Shown in pieces: positions 52,655 to 63,444 of a stretch of DNA of 64,000 bases. The notes beneath the pieces were generated by a model, which was not told the origin of the DNA, ran no database searches, and saw only the letters and a program-made list of their open reading frames with translations. The stretch is from Deltaproteobacteria bacterium (lineage in GTDB: Bacteria; Myxococcota; Myxococcia; SLRQ01): contig JARGFU010000005.1 of the NCBI GenBank assembly GCA_029210625.1, positions 1-64,000 on the forward strand, read 5' to 3'. Position numbers and translations under genes: made by a program. Numbering within the stretch: position 1 is the stretch's first letter; each line of letters opens with the position of its first letter.

Positions 52655-53856
52655 GTCCGGCTCACCTTCACCCGCAGGCCGGGCCACTCCAGCTCGTCGC
52701 CGTCCGCCAGCTCCACCGCCCCGGGCCCCTCCACGGGCTCGTGGTCGAGCCGCAGGGCGGGGCCGCCCTCCAGGAGGAAGCGCCCCCGCTCCAGGCGCAG
52801 GCGGACGGCCGGATCCTCGACCGCCTCGCCGCCCGTGCCGGGGAAGAGGCGGGTGAGGGACACGGCCTCGCCCTCGCGCAGGAAGAGGCAGCGGCTGCCG
52901 GCGGCGAGGCCGCGCTCGAGCTCGAGCGTGGCGGGCGGCCCCACCTCCCAGCGGATCCGGACGGCGTCACCCAGCTCGAAGCGTCCCTCGGGACCCAGCT
53001 CGAGCCGGCCGGCCAGGGGCACGCCGTCGATCAGGGTGCCGTTGCGGCTGCCCAGGTCCTCCAGCCAGAGGGCCTCTCCCTCCCGCAGCAGGCGGGCGTG
53101 GCGCCGCGAGACGCCGGGGTCCGCCAGGGGCAGGGGGCTCTCCTCCCCCCGTCCGAGCACCGCGGGCAGCCCCGCCACCAGGATCACCACCCGCCCGTCC
53201 TCCGCGCGCAGGCGGGCCCGGCCGGTGAGGCGCTCCGCCTGCAGGGCCTCCCGGGCCTTCCGGGCCCGGGCGCGGCCCTCGGGATCGAGGGCCTCGTCCC
53301 GCTCGAGGGCCAGCCAGCGCTCCTCGGCCTCCCGGCGGCGGCCCTGGCGCGCGCAGGCCCGCGCCTCGGCCTCGGCCTCGCTCTGGCGGCTCTCCCGCGA
53401 GCGGCGCTCGGCCTCGGCGCGGTCGATCGCCTCGAGCCGCTCGAAGTGCCGGCCGCGCTCCAGCAGCCTCCGGGCCTGCTCGAAGTCTCCGTCCTCGAGG
53501 TGGAGCTCGGCCGCCTCCTCCAACGCCTCCGCCGCGGTCAGCAGGGCGAGGGCCTGCCGGCGATCCTCGGCCTCGCCCTTCTCGAGGAGCTCCCGCGCCA
53601 GGCGCAGGCGGGGCTCCCGGAGCTCGGCCGGGTCCAGGCCCGAGCCCGCCGCCGTCTCGAGGGCCTGGGCCTTGAGGAGCAGGCGCCGCCCCGGCTCCTC
53701 CTGCCGGGCCGCGTGGGCCAGGCGGACCCGGAGCACCAGGGCGGGCATCCCCGCGCGGGCGAAGTGCTCGGCGGCGCTCTCCAGCTCGCCGGCCGCCTCG
53801 GCGGCTAGGCCTCGGCGGTAGGAGGGGGAGAAGAGGCGTTTGAGGGATTCGAGCAT
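52651..53856 (-). CDS. FHA-domain protein with helical N-terminus
   Basis: 401 residues. The N-terminal 200 residues are helical and Arg/Glu-rich TPR-like (YRRGLAAEAAGELESAAEHFARAG). The FHA domain (about 215-290) has the diagnostic AVLGRGEESPLPL, VSRRHARL and LGSRNGTLIDG. A second, FHA-like beta segment follows (LAAGSRCLFLREGEAVSL). FHA domains bind phosphothreonine, so it is the likely reader of the kinase whose start overlaps this stop. Divergent from the MoxR-vWA operon across a 146-base promoter region. Confidence 0.87.
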   Translation of the reverse strand: MLESLKRLFSPSYRRGLAAEAAGELESAAEHFARAGMPALVLRVRLAHAARQEEPGRRLLLKAQALETAAGSGLDPAELREPRLRLARELLEKGEAEDRRQALALLTAAEALEEAAELHLEDGDFEQARRLLERGRHFERLEAIDRAEAERRSRESRQSEAEAEARACARQGRRREAEERWLALERDEALDPEGRARARKAREALQAERLTGRARLRAEDGRVVILVAGLPAVLGRGEESPLPLADPGVSRRHARLLREGEALWLEDLGSRNGTLIDGVPLAGRLELGPEGRFELGDAVRIRWEVGPPATLELERGLAAGSRCLFLREGEAVSLTRLFPGTGGEAVEDPAVRLRLERGRFLLEGGPALRLDHEPVEGPGAVELADGDELEWPGLRVKVSRT

Positions 53857-53912
53857 CGGGAGGTCTTCAGGTCCCCAAGGTAGCCCAGTTTCGACCGATC
53901 TCGAACGGCGTC

Positions 53913-53948
53913 GTGGACGTGTACGTGGACGTGCACGTGAACGTCCAC
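53913..53948. repeat. ACGTGN hexanucleotide repeat with inverted-repeat ends
   Basis: Five tandem ACGTG-like hexamers bordered by GTGGACGT (53913-53920) and ACGTCCAC (53941-53948), an 8-bp perfect inverted repeat. It occupies the divergent promoter region between the FHA gene and the MoxR-vWA operon. It may be a regulator array or a simple repeat. If translated on the minus strand it gives VHVHVH, which I take as coincidence. Confidence 0.7.
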
Positions 53949-54002
53949 GGCTTCTCCCGGGTGTACCGATCGGCGAGGTCGTTTTCTGGCTAGACTGGGC
54001 GG

Positions 54003-55508
54003 GTGCTGGTCCCCGTCCACCAACAACAGACCCGCTTCACCATCCCCGGCCTGCGCACCGACGAGCGGGGGATCGTGGTGGGGCCGCGGGTGGCGGTCTA
54101 CCTGCCCTCCCTCGATCGGGTGGTCGCGCTGCTGGGGGTCCTCTCCAACGAGCTGCGCAGCGAGGATCTCTTCGCCGGGCTCGCGATCCACCGGGTCCGC
54201 TCGGCCCTCGGCGGCCTCGACTTCCTGGTGATCACCGAGCTGAAGGATCCTCACCTCATCGATCGGGTCTCGGCGGTCGCGAGCCTCCACGGCGGCGAGG
54301 TGTTGGTGGGCGAGCAGCACCACTTCGTCCGCTACCGCGATCGCCGCTCGCCCCTGGGCTACGACGTCGACCGGCTGGCCCGCGCCCGGGAGGCCGGGGA
54401 GGGGGAGGACGAGGAGGAGGCGCCGGACGGTGACGGGAAGGGCTGGATGCTCTACGGCCGCATCACGGAGGGCCTCCACCGGCTGGAGGAGACGCTGACC
54501 CTGCGCTCCCTCCTGGTGCGGATCCCGCCGCGGCCCTCGAGGCGGCCGCCGCAGGACGCGGACGATCTGCTGGTCATGGTGCGGCGGGGGCTGCGGGGGC
54601 CGCTGGAGCGGACCCTCTGGCGCTCCCGGATCGAGGGCCGGGTCGCCCGGATGGAGCAGGAGGACGGCACCGAGGTCTTCCTCTACGCGCTGAAGGGGGT
54701 CTCCCTCCAGCTGGCCGGCCTGCTCCAGCGCACGCCGGGCTTCGAGGTCTTCGTCGCGGAGGGCGAGCTCGCCGCGGTGGAGCGCGGCCAGGTGCACCCC
54801 ATCGATCTCGCCGCCTGCGGGCAGGCCTTCGAGGGGAGGGGGATGCACCTCTTCCGCGGCGGCAACCGGCCGGTGCTGGTCCTGCCCGAGTCCCCGGCCT
54901 GGACGCCCCTGGCCGATCAGGTCGATCCCACGGTGCTCGGGACCCCGCTACCCCTGGCGCCCGCTACCCCGGCGCCGGCCTCGGGGGTCGATCTGCGGCT
55001 GGTGCCGAAGGCCCGTCAGCGAGGCGAGATCGCGGCGATCTTCGTGCCCCGGGATCAGCTGCCCCTCCTGCGGCACCTCGTCTACCTCCTGCCCCCCTCG
55101 GCCCTGGTCCGCTACCGGGCGGTGGCGGTGGAGGAGGGGGTGCTGATCGTCTCGGATCAGGGGCCGGTCGAGGAGCTGCCGGTCGGCGTGCCGCTCCAGG
55201 AGGCGGCGCCCTCGGTCTACGTGCCGGTGGGCCACACCTTCCGGCCGCAGGTGCCCCCCGAGGTGATCACCGAGGCCCTGGAGGCCGAGCCCGGCCAGCG
55301 GGTCGTCTTCGTCACGCCCGAGGGGCCGCCCCTCTCGATCACCTCGGGCTTCCAGCTCCTGGGGCGGGGCTTCCTCGACGCGCCCGAGCCGCGGCCGACC
55401 CTGGTCCGTCCCGACACCGCGCCCAAGCGGCCGAGGCTGGTCTACCCCCGGGTCGGGCCCTTCCCCCTCTGGCAGCGCGCCTTCCCCGAGCCGGGCGAGG
55501 AGGCCTGA
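54003..55508 (+). CDS. Unknown protein, first gene of MoxR-vWA operon
   Basis: 501 residues from a GTG. No signal or membrane segment. Alpha/beta architecture (AVYLPSLDRVVALLGVLSNEL; FLVITELKDPHLIDRVSAVASLHGGEVLVGEQHHFV ... LRLVPKARQRGEIAAIFVPRDQLPLLRHLVYLLPPSALVRYRAVAVEEGVLIVSDQGPVEELPVG). The bpX domains of MoxR-vWA ternary systems occupy this place in published gene neighbourhoods; I cannot confirm which one. Followed 8 bases on by the second unknown gene. Confidence 0.65.
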   Translation: MLVPVHQQQTRFTIPGLRTDERGIVVGPRVAVYLPSLDRVVALLGVLSNELRSEDLFAGLAIHRVRSALGGLDFLVITELKDPHLIDRVSAVASLHGGEVLVGEQHHFVRYRDRRSPLGYDVDRLARAREAGEGEDEEEAPDGDGKGWMLYGRITEGLHRLEETLTLRSLLVRIPPRPSRRPPQDADDLLVMVRRGLRGPLERTLWRSRIEGRVARMEQEDGTEVFLYALKGVSLQLAGLLQRTPGFEVFVAEGELAAVERGQVHPIDLAACGQAFEGRGMHLFRGGNRPVLVLPESPAWTPLADQVDPTVLGTPLPLAPATPAPASGVDLRLVPKARQRGEIAAIFVPRDQLPLLRHLVYLLPPSALVRYRAVAVEEGVLIVSDQGPVEELPVGVPLQEAAPSVYVPVGHTFRPQVPPEVITEALEAEPGQRVVFVTPEGPPLSITSGFQLLGRGFLDAPEPRPTLVRPDTAPKRPRLVYPRVGPFPLWQRAFPEPGEEA

Positions 55509-55516
55509 ACCCGGCG

Positions 55517-56698
55517 ATGAGTCCCCTCCTCGGCATGCGGGGTGCGCGGCAGTTCCTGGAGGGCTTCCTCCCGGAGTGGCTCGAGGGATCGCCCGCGCCG
55601 GTGCGGACGCCGCTGGGCGTCCACGAGGTGCGCACCGCGATCCACCTCCTCGAGGTCAGCGGCGTCTCGGATCGCACCGTGCGGGCGCGGGCGCGTCTGG
55701 CCCTGCGCCTGGTGCCCGAGGTGGGCTCCCTGGCCTTCACCCCGGACGACCTGCGCCTGGCGGTGGTGGTCTACAACCTCCTGGCCCTGGGGCACCCGGC
55801 CCTCGAGCGCATCGACGCGCGCCCCGGGGGCGAGGCCAGCGGCGCGATCTACACCGCCTCGCTCCTGGAGCAGCTGGAGCCCCCCCGGGACCTGGAGGGG
55901 GCCCTGCGCGCCCACACCCTGGTGGGCCGCCTCTTCGAGGCCGAGCGCCAGGACTCCGAGGTGAAGACCTGGCTCGCGACCCACCGCTTCCGGGGCCGCC
56001 CGGTCCCGAAGAACATCACCCGCTTCCGCCGCCTGCGCCGGGTGCGGGTGCACGGCCGCCGGGTCGAGGGCCTGGGGCTCCTCGACAGCGAGGATCAGTT
56101 CATCCTCCTGGACCGGCTCCTCCTGCGCTCCCCCCTGAGCGACCTGCTCCACCCCGAGCGAGGCCAGCCGGCCTTCCGCCTCGCCGGCCTCGCCCGCTGG
56201 CTGGGGCACCCGGACCTCTGCCGCTCCCTCCTCTACGCCTGGGTCGATCGGGACCGCCCCGCGGAGATCGCCGAGGCCCTGGCGCAGGCCCTCCACGTGC
56301 GGGTGCGGGGGATGGCGCCCCGGGAGGAGGTGCTGCTGGTCGCCCACGCCCTCTACCACCTGCACCTCCTCCTCCTCACGGAGGGGCTCCACCGCAAGGA
56401 GCCGCCGGTGAGCGTCGCCGATCTGGCGGGCCGCTGGCGGGCCCGGAGCGGCTCCCTCTTCGTCGCCCTGATCCTCGCCCTGCGCCAGGCCGCGGGCTCG
56501 GCCGGGCTGCCGCCCGACGAGGACCTGGGCGAGGGGTTGGCCGAGCGGCAGGCGGCCTTCGATCGCGTGGCCCGCAGCGCGGTGGACGAGGAGGCCCGGG
56601 AGCGGGCGGCGATCGTCCTCGCCGCGATCCTCGGGCAGCCCATCGCCCTGCCGGGCACCGAGGCCCCGGCGCTGCCTCCCCCATCGGGTGTAGAGTGA
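55517..56698 (+). CDS. Unknown helical protein of MoxR-vWA operon
   Basis: 393 residues. Predominantly helical, with Arg-rich stretch (FRRLRRVRVHGRR), a HALYHLHLLLL element near 275, and C-terminal ALRQAAG-type helices. It has no recognised domain. It starts 8 bases after the first unknown gene and ends 5 bases before the MoxR start, so it is part of the system. In related loci such middle genes carry bpX-type domains of unknown function. Confidence 0.65.
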   Translation: MSPLLGMRGARQFLEGFLPEWLEGSPAPVRTPLGVHEVRTAIHLLEVSGVSDRTVRARARLALRLVPEVGSLAFTPDDLRLAVVVYNLLALGHPALERIDARPGGEASGAIYTASLLEQLEPPRDLEGALRAHTLVGRLFEAERQDSEVKTWLATHRFRGRPVPKNITRFRRLRRVRVHGRRVEGLGLLDSEDQFILLDRLLLRSPLSDLLHPERGQPAFRLAGLARWLGHPDLCRSLLYAWVDRDRPAEIAEALAQALHVRVRGMAPREEVLLVAHALYHLHLLLLTEGLHRKEPPVSVADLAGRWRARSGSLFVALILALRQAAGSAGLPPDEDLGEGLAERQAAFDRVARSAVDEEARERAAIVLAAILGQPIALPGTEAPALPPPSGVE

Positions 56699-56703
56699 GC
56701 CCC

Positions 56704-57903
<1,200 letters not shown>

Positions 57904-57916
57904 AGGCCGTCGATCC

Positions 57917-59329
57917 GTGGAACAGGCCTACGGCGCACTGACCCTCTCTCCCTTGCCCCGCCGGGGCGGCATCGAGGGCGTGCTGCGCGCGGCGAGCTGG
58001 CACAACCTCGTGCATCGCATCGGCAACCACCTGCCGCTGCTGATCTGCCACGACCTCGGCCGCCTGCTGGTCGAGGGGGCGCCGGCCCGGACCGAGCGCA
58101 ACCAGGCGGGGCTGGAGCTCGCCGGCCTCGGCGCCGACCCCGGCCTCCTGCCGCACCTGGCCCGCTACGAGGAGCTCCTCCAGCGCCTCGGGCGGACCGA
58201 GATGGTGCAGCGGGCCCCCTCGCTGCAGCTCTCCGACGAGGCGGTGGCGGCCCTCATCGCCCGGGTCTTCGCGCCGGTGCTGGAGGCGGCCCCGCCGGCG
58301 GAGGGGATCTCGCGGCTGCTCACCGACCTGCCGGTGGACGCGGGGCACTACCTGATGGGCGATCCGGCCCACCTCTGCGCCGAGCACGGCATCGAGCCCG
58401 AGCTGGCCTTCCTGCGCCTCGCCAGCGAGCACGCCTTCCGGATCACCACCGCGGCGGAGCGGATCGACATCGACACCCTGCGGCTGATCTCCCTCTTCGC
58501 CGGCGACGACTCCCTGGTGGGCTCGGCGGCGGCGCTCGACGTCTACCAGATCCTCGGCGACCCCTCGGCGGCGGACGTGATCCACTTCTCCCTCGAGCTG
58601 CTGCCCCAGGTCCTGGAGACCCGCCGCACCCGCGGGCTGCAGCGCTTCGCGATGGACGGCGTGGCCGGCGTGAGCCGCCGGGGCAACCCGGACCAGCTCC
58701 TGCCCTCGGAGCTCGCCTACCCGGACGACATCTTCGCCCACAAGGTGGCCGAGAAGGAGCTGCTCTTCTACGGACACGAGGCCGACCGGCAGACCGAGCG
58801 GCGCGTGCACCTGGTGCTGGTCGACGCCAGCGCCTCGATGCGCGGCGCCCGGGCCATCTTCGGGCGGGGCCTCTCCCTGACCCTGGTGAAGAAGCTGATC
58901 CTCCTGGGGGAGGAGGTGGAGGTGCGCTTCTTCGACAGCACGCTCCACGAGCCCGCGCGGGTCAGCGCCCACAACTTCCAGATCCCCTACCTGCTCTGCT
59001 TCCAGTCCGAGCGCGGCCGCAACTACAGCCGGGTCTTCAAGGCCCTCACCCACGAGCTGCGCCGCCGCCGCCGCCTGGCGGGGAGGGGAGCGGCGGTCTA
59101 CTTCATCACGCACGGGCAGTGCCACGTGCCCCTGCCGGTGATGGAGCAGCTCGCCTCGGTGGCGCGGCTCTACGGCATCTTCGTCCTGCCCGACAGCCAG
59201 CTCACCCTCGAGTACCTGCCGGTGCTCCACCAGCACCGGGTGGTGCAGCGCCAGGACCTCTCCGAGTCGGGCGCCCGCCGCCGGGCCGCCCTCGAGATCG
59301 TCGACGCCGTCGCGGAGGCCGCCGGATGA
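57917..59329 (+). CDS. vWA-domain protein (MoxR partner)
   Basis: 470 residues from a GTG. The N-terminal 270 residues are helical. A vWA domain (residues about 290-460) begins VHLVLVDASASMRG with a DxSxS metal-ion-dependent adhesion motif, followed by VEVRFFDSTLHEP and AVYFITHGQCHV. The MIDAS third ligand appears replaced by His-containing ITHGQC, so metal binding may differ. Its gene is 13 bases after MoxR and overlaps the scaffold gene (ATGA). Confidence 0.88.
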   Translation: MEQAYGALTLSPLPRRGGIEGVLRAASWHNLVHRIGNHLPLLICHDLGRLLVEGAPARTERNQAGLELAGLGADPGLLPHLARYEELLQRLGRTEMVQRAPSLQLSDEAVAALIARVFAPVLEAAPPAEGISRLLTDLPVDAGHYLMGDPAHLCAEHGIEPELAFLRLASEHAFRITTAAERIDIDTLRLISLFAGDDSLVGSAAALDVYQILGDPSAADVIHFSLELLPQVLETRRTRGLQRFAMDGVAGVSRRGNPDQLLPSELAYPDDIFAHKVAEKELLFYGHEADRQTERRVHLVLVDASASMRGARAIFGRGLSLTLVKKLILLGEEVEVRFFDSTLHEPARVSAHNFQIPYLLCFQSERGRNYSRVFKALTHELRRRRRLAGRGAAVYFITHGQCHVPLPVMEQLASVARLYGIFVLPDSQLTLEYLPVLHQHRVVQRQDLSESGARRRAALEIVDAVAEAAG

Positions 59330-61170
59330 ACGGCGACGCTCAGGTGCGGGTGAAGGAGGCCGAGGCCCTCCGCCTCGTGTCGGCCCGGGACTACCCGGCG
59401 GCGATCGAGCAGCTCACCGGGCTGCTCCAGGAGCTCCACGAGTCCAGCAGCCGCTACGAGGACTGGGTGCGGGCCCTGGCCACGGTGGCGGACCAGGCCG
59501 AGCGGCCCCAGATCGCCGGGCCCTGCTGGGAGTACCTGCTGGACTGGGAGCGCGCGGCCGGCGCCCACCACCGGGCCCGCAAGCACGCGGCGGCCGCCCG
59601 CTGCCGGGAACACTCGGGGGCCGCCGCCGACGCCGCGCGGATCTTCGAGGGCATCGACGCCTACGTCCACGCGGCGGTCGCCTGGGAGCGGGCGGAGCGC
59701 TGGCCGCAGGCCATCGCGGCGTGGGAGCGGGCCGTGCGCCGCTTCGGCGATCCCGCCGATCGCTACGAGCGCGCCCTGGCCCTGATGAACCTCGGGCTCG
59801 CCCTCCACCACCAGCAGGACCTGCGCTGGCGGGGCCGCCTCTCCGAGTCGATCGTGCTGCTCGAGGAGGAGGCCGACGAGGCGGAGCGCGGCCACCAGCA
59901 GGCCCGGGCGCTGGCCTGCTTCAACGCCCTGGTCGAGATGGGGCGCCAGACCGGCAGCCACGAGAACCTCGCCGAGGGGTACCTCAACTGCATCCGCCTG
60001 ATGCGCGAGCGCGACCAGCGCCTCTTCGTGCTGCAGTACCACCACGACTTCGCCGAGGCCTCGCTGGCGATGGACGAGCCCCAGGCCGCCGCCGAGGTGC
60101 TGCGCGAGGCCAGCGCCTACTGCCGCCGCAAGGGCCTCCTCTACGGGGGCAGCTTCCAGCAGCGAGCCGCCGCGGCCTTCGAGGAGGCGGCGGTGCAGCA
60201 CCGGGAGGTGGGCGCGCCCCCCGAGCTCGCCGAGAACGCCTACCTGGCCGCGCTGGACTGCTACAACCGCGTGGGTGATCTGCGGAAGGTGAGGCAGACC
60301 TACGAGGCCCTCTCCCGCCTCTCCCTGCCCTCCAGCCGGGTCGAGCGCTACCGCGCCCTCCACGACGAGACCACCGAGGAGGGCGTCGTCCGCGATGCCT
60401 GGCCCTTCCGCGGGTACTTCAGCCGCGACGCCGCCTACCCCCGCACCTGGCGTTCGGACCTCCTGCGGCGGGACGAGGCCCGGGACCTGCTCGGGCCGGT
60501 CTCGGCCGCGGTGGGGAACCTGCGCCTCTGGGACGTGGTGCGCCGCCGCTGCCTGCTCATCGTCCTGCGGGTGGCCGAGGATCCCGGCCGCCTGGAGCGC
60601 GAGGCGGCGGTGCAGGATCTCGCCGCCGAGCTCGGCCGCCTCGGCGCGCCGGTCGCCCTCGAGCCCCTCGCTCGGCTCCACGAGCGCGGCACCCCCGAGG
60701 TGCGGCGGGTGGTGGCCGCCTCCCTGCGCTTCCTGCCCTTCCGGGAGAGCCTGGAGCTGGTCGGGGCCTGCCTCGAGGATCCCTCCCCCGAGGTGCAGGC
60801 GGCGGCCCTCGGGGCCATGCGCTTCCTCGTCTTCCCCGGCGCCCTCGCCCCCCTCCTGCGCCTCTACCGGCAGCACCCGGAGGACGCGGTGCGCCGGGAG
60901 GTCATCCTCGCCCTCGGGCGGACGGCCGGCCTCTCGCACCCCTCGAGCCGGGACGCCATGGACTTCCTGCTCCACACCCTGCGGGAGGGCGCCGACGGCG
61001 AGGTCCTCACCGCCCTGCGCACGGCCATCGCCGCCAACGCCGGCAACGACGATCTCCCCCTCCTCGAGCGCCACGCGCTGGCGGAGCCCCCCGGACCCAC
61101 CCGGGTCTTCCTCGACCGGATCATCGTCCAGGTGGAGACCCGGAAGATGACGATGCCGCTGGGAGTCTAG
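59326..61170 (+). CDS. TPR/HEAT-repeat scaffold of MoxR-vWA operon
   Basis: 614 residues. Residues 1-330 are TPR-like helical hairpins (AAIEQLTGLLQELHESSSRYEDWVRALATV; YVHAAVAWERAERWPQAIAAWERAVRRFGD; RALALMNLGLALHHQQDL). After a linker, residues about 440-600 are HEAT-like (PEVRRVVAASLRFLPFRESL; PEVQAAALGAMRFLV; DAVRREVILALGRTAG). This combination fits a sensor/scaffold module that recognises peptides or complexes in MoxR-vWA systems. No catalytic motif was seen. Confidence 0.8.
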   Translation: MNGDAQVRVKEAEALRLVSARDYPAAIEQLTGLLQELHESSSRYEDWVRALATVADQAERPQIAGPCWEYLLDWERAAGAHHRARKHAAAARCREHSGAAADAARIFEGIDAYVHAAVAWERAERWPQAIAAWERAVRRFGDPADRYERALALMNLGLALHHQQDLRWRGRLSESIVLLEEEADEAERGHQQARALACFNALVEMGRQTGSHENLAEGYLNCIRLMRERDQRLFVLQYHHDFAEASLAMDEPQAAAEVLREASAYCRRKGLLYGGSFQQRAAAAFEEAAVQHREVGAPPELAENAYLAALDCYNRVGDLRKVRQTYEALSRLSLPSSRVERYRALHDETTEEGVVRDAWPFRGYFSRDAAYPRTWRSDLLRRDEARDLLGPVSAAVGNLRLWDVVRRRCLLIVLRVAEDPGRLEREAAVQDLAAELGRLGAPVALEPLARLHERGTPEVRRVVAASLRFLPFRESLELVGACLEDPSPEVQAAALGAMRFLVFPGALAPLLRLYRQHPEDAVRREVILALGRTAGLSHPSSRDAMDFLLHTLREGADGEVLTALRTAIAANAGNDDLPLLERHALAEPPGPTRVFLDRIIVQVETRKMTMPLGV

Positions 61171-61309
61171 AGCCCTGGGCGCCTCCGACGATCGCGAGCG
61201 CCTCGAGGCGCTCCTCGCCGCCGGCGAGCTCCTCCCCGCGGCGCGCCTGCTCGCGCAGGGCGGCGAGCACCTCGCGGCCGCCGACCTCTACGCCCGGATC
61301 GCGCTGCCG

Positions 61310-63433
61310 GTGGAGGAGGCCGCGGCCGCCGAGGCGGGCGGGGACCTCCTGCGCGCCCACCGCTGCCTCCTGGCCGCCGGGCGCTGGCGGCCGGCCGCCG
61401 AGCTGCGCGCGCGGATCCTCCAGGACGCCCCCGCCGACGAGGACGCCCGCCTGGCCCGGGCCCTGGCCGGGCAGTGCCGGGCGCGGGGCCGCAAGCACGA
61501 GGCCGCGCTCCTCTTCGAGCGCCTCGGAGAGCTGGACACCGCCGCCGCGCTCCACCGCCAGGCCGGCCACCGGCTGGAGGCCGCCCGGGCGCTCTGCGCC
61601 GCCGGGAGCCCCGAGGAGGCCCGGGCCCTCCTCACGGAGTGGGTGGAGGAGAGCCGGCGCGCCGACCTCGCCCTGCCGCCGGCGGCGGCGCTGCTCCTCC
61701 TGGCCCGGCTCTGCCTCTCGGGGCCCGACCCGCTGGCCGCCGCCCGCCACGCCCAGACCGTGGAGGAGGGGGTGGGGGAGGGCGAGGAGCGGCGGGCGGC
61801 GCTCGGCCTGCTGGTGGTCGCCTTCCACCGGGCCGGCCTGCCGGCGGCGGCCGAGGAGGCCCTCCAGCGGCTGCGCGAGGCCGACCCCGGCGCGCCGGCC
61901 ACCCCCGAGGCGGTCCTCCAGGACCTCGCCCTCGGCCACGAGACCACCGACGAGGGCGAGGGAGAGCGCTGGGTGCTCTCCCGCTACCGCCTCGAGCGGC
62001 TGCTCGGCGCCGGGGCGATGGGGCAGGTCTACCGGGCGATCGACGCCCTCACCGGCGAGACGGTCGCGGTGAAGATCCTGGCCCCCTCCTCCCTGCGGGG
62101 CGCGGGCGGCGCCGAGGATCGCTTCTACCGCGAGGCGCGCATCGCCCAGACCATCGACGACCCTGGCCTGGTGCGGGTCCGCCACGCCCAGCCGGAGGAG
62201 GGCATCCTGGTGATGGAGTTCCTCCCCGGAGGCACCCTCGCCGATCGCCTCCGCGGCGGGCGCCACCTCCCCTGGCCCGTCGTGGTCCGCCTCGGGGTGG
62301 AGGCCGCGCGAGCCCTGGCCGCGGCCCACCGGCGGGGCGTGCTCCACCGGGACGTGAAGCCCGCCAACCTGCTCTTCGACGCCCTCGGCTCGGTGCACCT
62401 CGGCGACTTCGGCGCGGCGCACCTCGTCTCCTTCCAGCAGACCGGCACCGGCTACCTCCTGGGGACGCTCGCCTTCATGGCCCCCGAGCAGCTGGAGGCG
62501 GCGGCGCTGGACGGGCGCACCGACCTCTACGCCCTGGCCGTCACCCTCTACCGGGCGGCCACCGGCCACCTGCCCTTTCCCGGGCCGCAGGTGGCGGCGC
62601 AGCAGCGCGCCGGCGCCCGGCCGCCCTCCACGCTGCAGCCGCAGCTGGAGGGGCAGGCCATCGACGCCTTCTTCGAGCGGGCCCTGGCGCACGATCGCGC
62701 CGACCGCTTCGAGAGCGGCGAGGCCTTCGCCCGGGCGCTCGGCGCCCTCGCCGAGCTCGGGGGCGGCGCCGAGGCGGCCCCGGCCCCCACGCCCGCGGGA
62801 GCTCCGGCAGAGGACTCCGCGCGCCCGGGGCCGCGCTTCGACTTCGAGACGGCGCTCGGTCAGCGGGTCCACCTGGCGCGCGACGCCCGCCTCGGCCGGC
62901 GGGTGGTGGTGGAGACCCTCCCCGGGGACATCTCGCCCGCGACCCTGGCCCGGCTGCGCGAGCTGGCCGCGGCGGGGAACCCTCACCTGCAGCCCCTCCT
63001 CGATCTCCTCCCGGAGGAGAGCCTGGCCATCTACCATCTCGTCGAGGGGCTGACCCTCGAGGAGGAGCTCTCGCGGCCGGGCGGGGCTCCGGGCCGGGAC
63101 CGGCGGCTGCGCCTCGCCGCGGACGTGGCCCGCGCGCTGCGGGACCACCCGGGTCCCTTGCGCCCGGGGCGGATCCGCATCGTCGGGGGTCGCGCGATCC
63201 TCCTGCTGGCGGGCATCGAGGCCCTCCACGCGGGGGCGGAGCCGCCCGCCGACGCCCGCCCGGCGGTGGCCCGGGTGGAGCGCTGGCTCGCGCTCGGCGC
63301 GGACCCGGGGGAGCTCTCCCCCGAGGTGGCCGCCGGGCACCTGGCCGCGCTCCGGGAGCCCGACGCCCCCGAGGCGCCGGCCGAGGCCGAGGCGCTCTCA
63401 CGATGGCTCGACGCGGGGCGGGCCGGAGGGTAA
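61310..63433 (+). CDS. TPR-kinase: Ser/Thr protein kinase with long helical N-terminus
   Basis: 707 residues from a GTG; a CTG at 61175 would add 45 residues that continue the same TPR-like pattern, so the real start may be there. Residues 1-215 are TPR-like (KHEAALLFERLGELDTAAALHRQAGHRLEAARAL). The kinase domain has LLGAGAMGQVYRA, VAVKILAP, VLHRDVKPANLLF (RD-type), HLGDFGAAH and AFMAPEQL, all canonical. A second, kinase-like but degenerate domain follows (residues ~505-660: LGRRVVVETLPGDISPATLARLREL ...). The gene presumably adds phospho-control to the MoxR-vWA system. Confidence 0.86.
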   Translation: MEEAAAAEAGGDLLRAHRCLLAAGRWRPAAELRARILQDAPADEDARLARALAGQCRARGRKHEAALLFERLGELDTAAALHRQAGHRLEAARALCAAGSPEEARALLTEWVEESRRADLALPPAAALLLLARLCLSGPDPLAAARHAQTVEEGVGEGEERRAALGLLVVAFHRAGLPAAAEEALQRLREADPGAPATPEAVLQDLALGHETTDEGEGERWVLSRYRLERLLGAGAMGQVYRAIDALTGETVAVKILAPSSLRGAGGAEDRFYREARIAQTIDDPGLVRVRHAQPEEGILVMEFLPGGTLADRLRGGRHLPWPVVVRLGVEAARALAAAHRRGVLHRDVKPANLLFDALGSVHLGDFGAAHLVSFQQTGTGYLLGTLAFMAPEQLEAAALDGRTDLYALAVTLYRAATGHLPFPGPQVAAQQRAGARPPSTLQPQLEGQAIDAFFERALAHDRADRFESGEAFARALGALAELGGGAEAAPAPTPAGAPAEDSARPGPRFDFETALGQRVHLARDARLGRRVVVETLPGDISPATLARLRELAAAGNPHLQPLLDLLPEESLAIYHLVEGLTLEEELSRPGGAPGRDRRLRLAADVARALRDHPGPLRPGRIRIVGGRAILLLAGIEALHAGAEPPADARPAVARVERWLALGADPGELSPEVAAGHLAALREPDAPEAPAEAEALSRWLDAGRAGG

Positions 63434-63444
63434 ATCCCGGACTC

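Noticed and set aside
53805-54848. Minus-strand frame with VHVHVH tract
   Set aside because: Composed of the ACGTGN repeat and the antisense of a real plus-strand gene.
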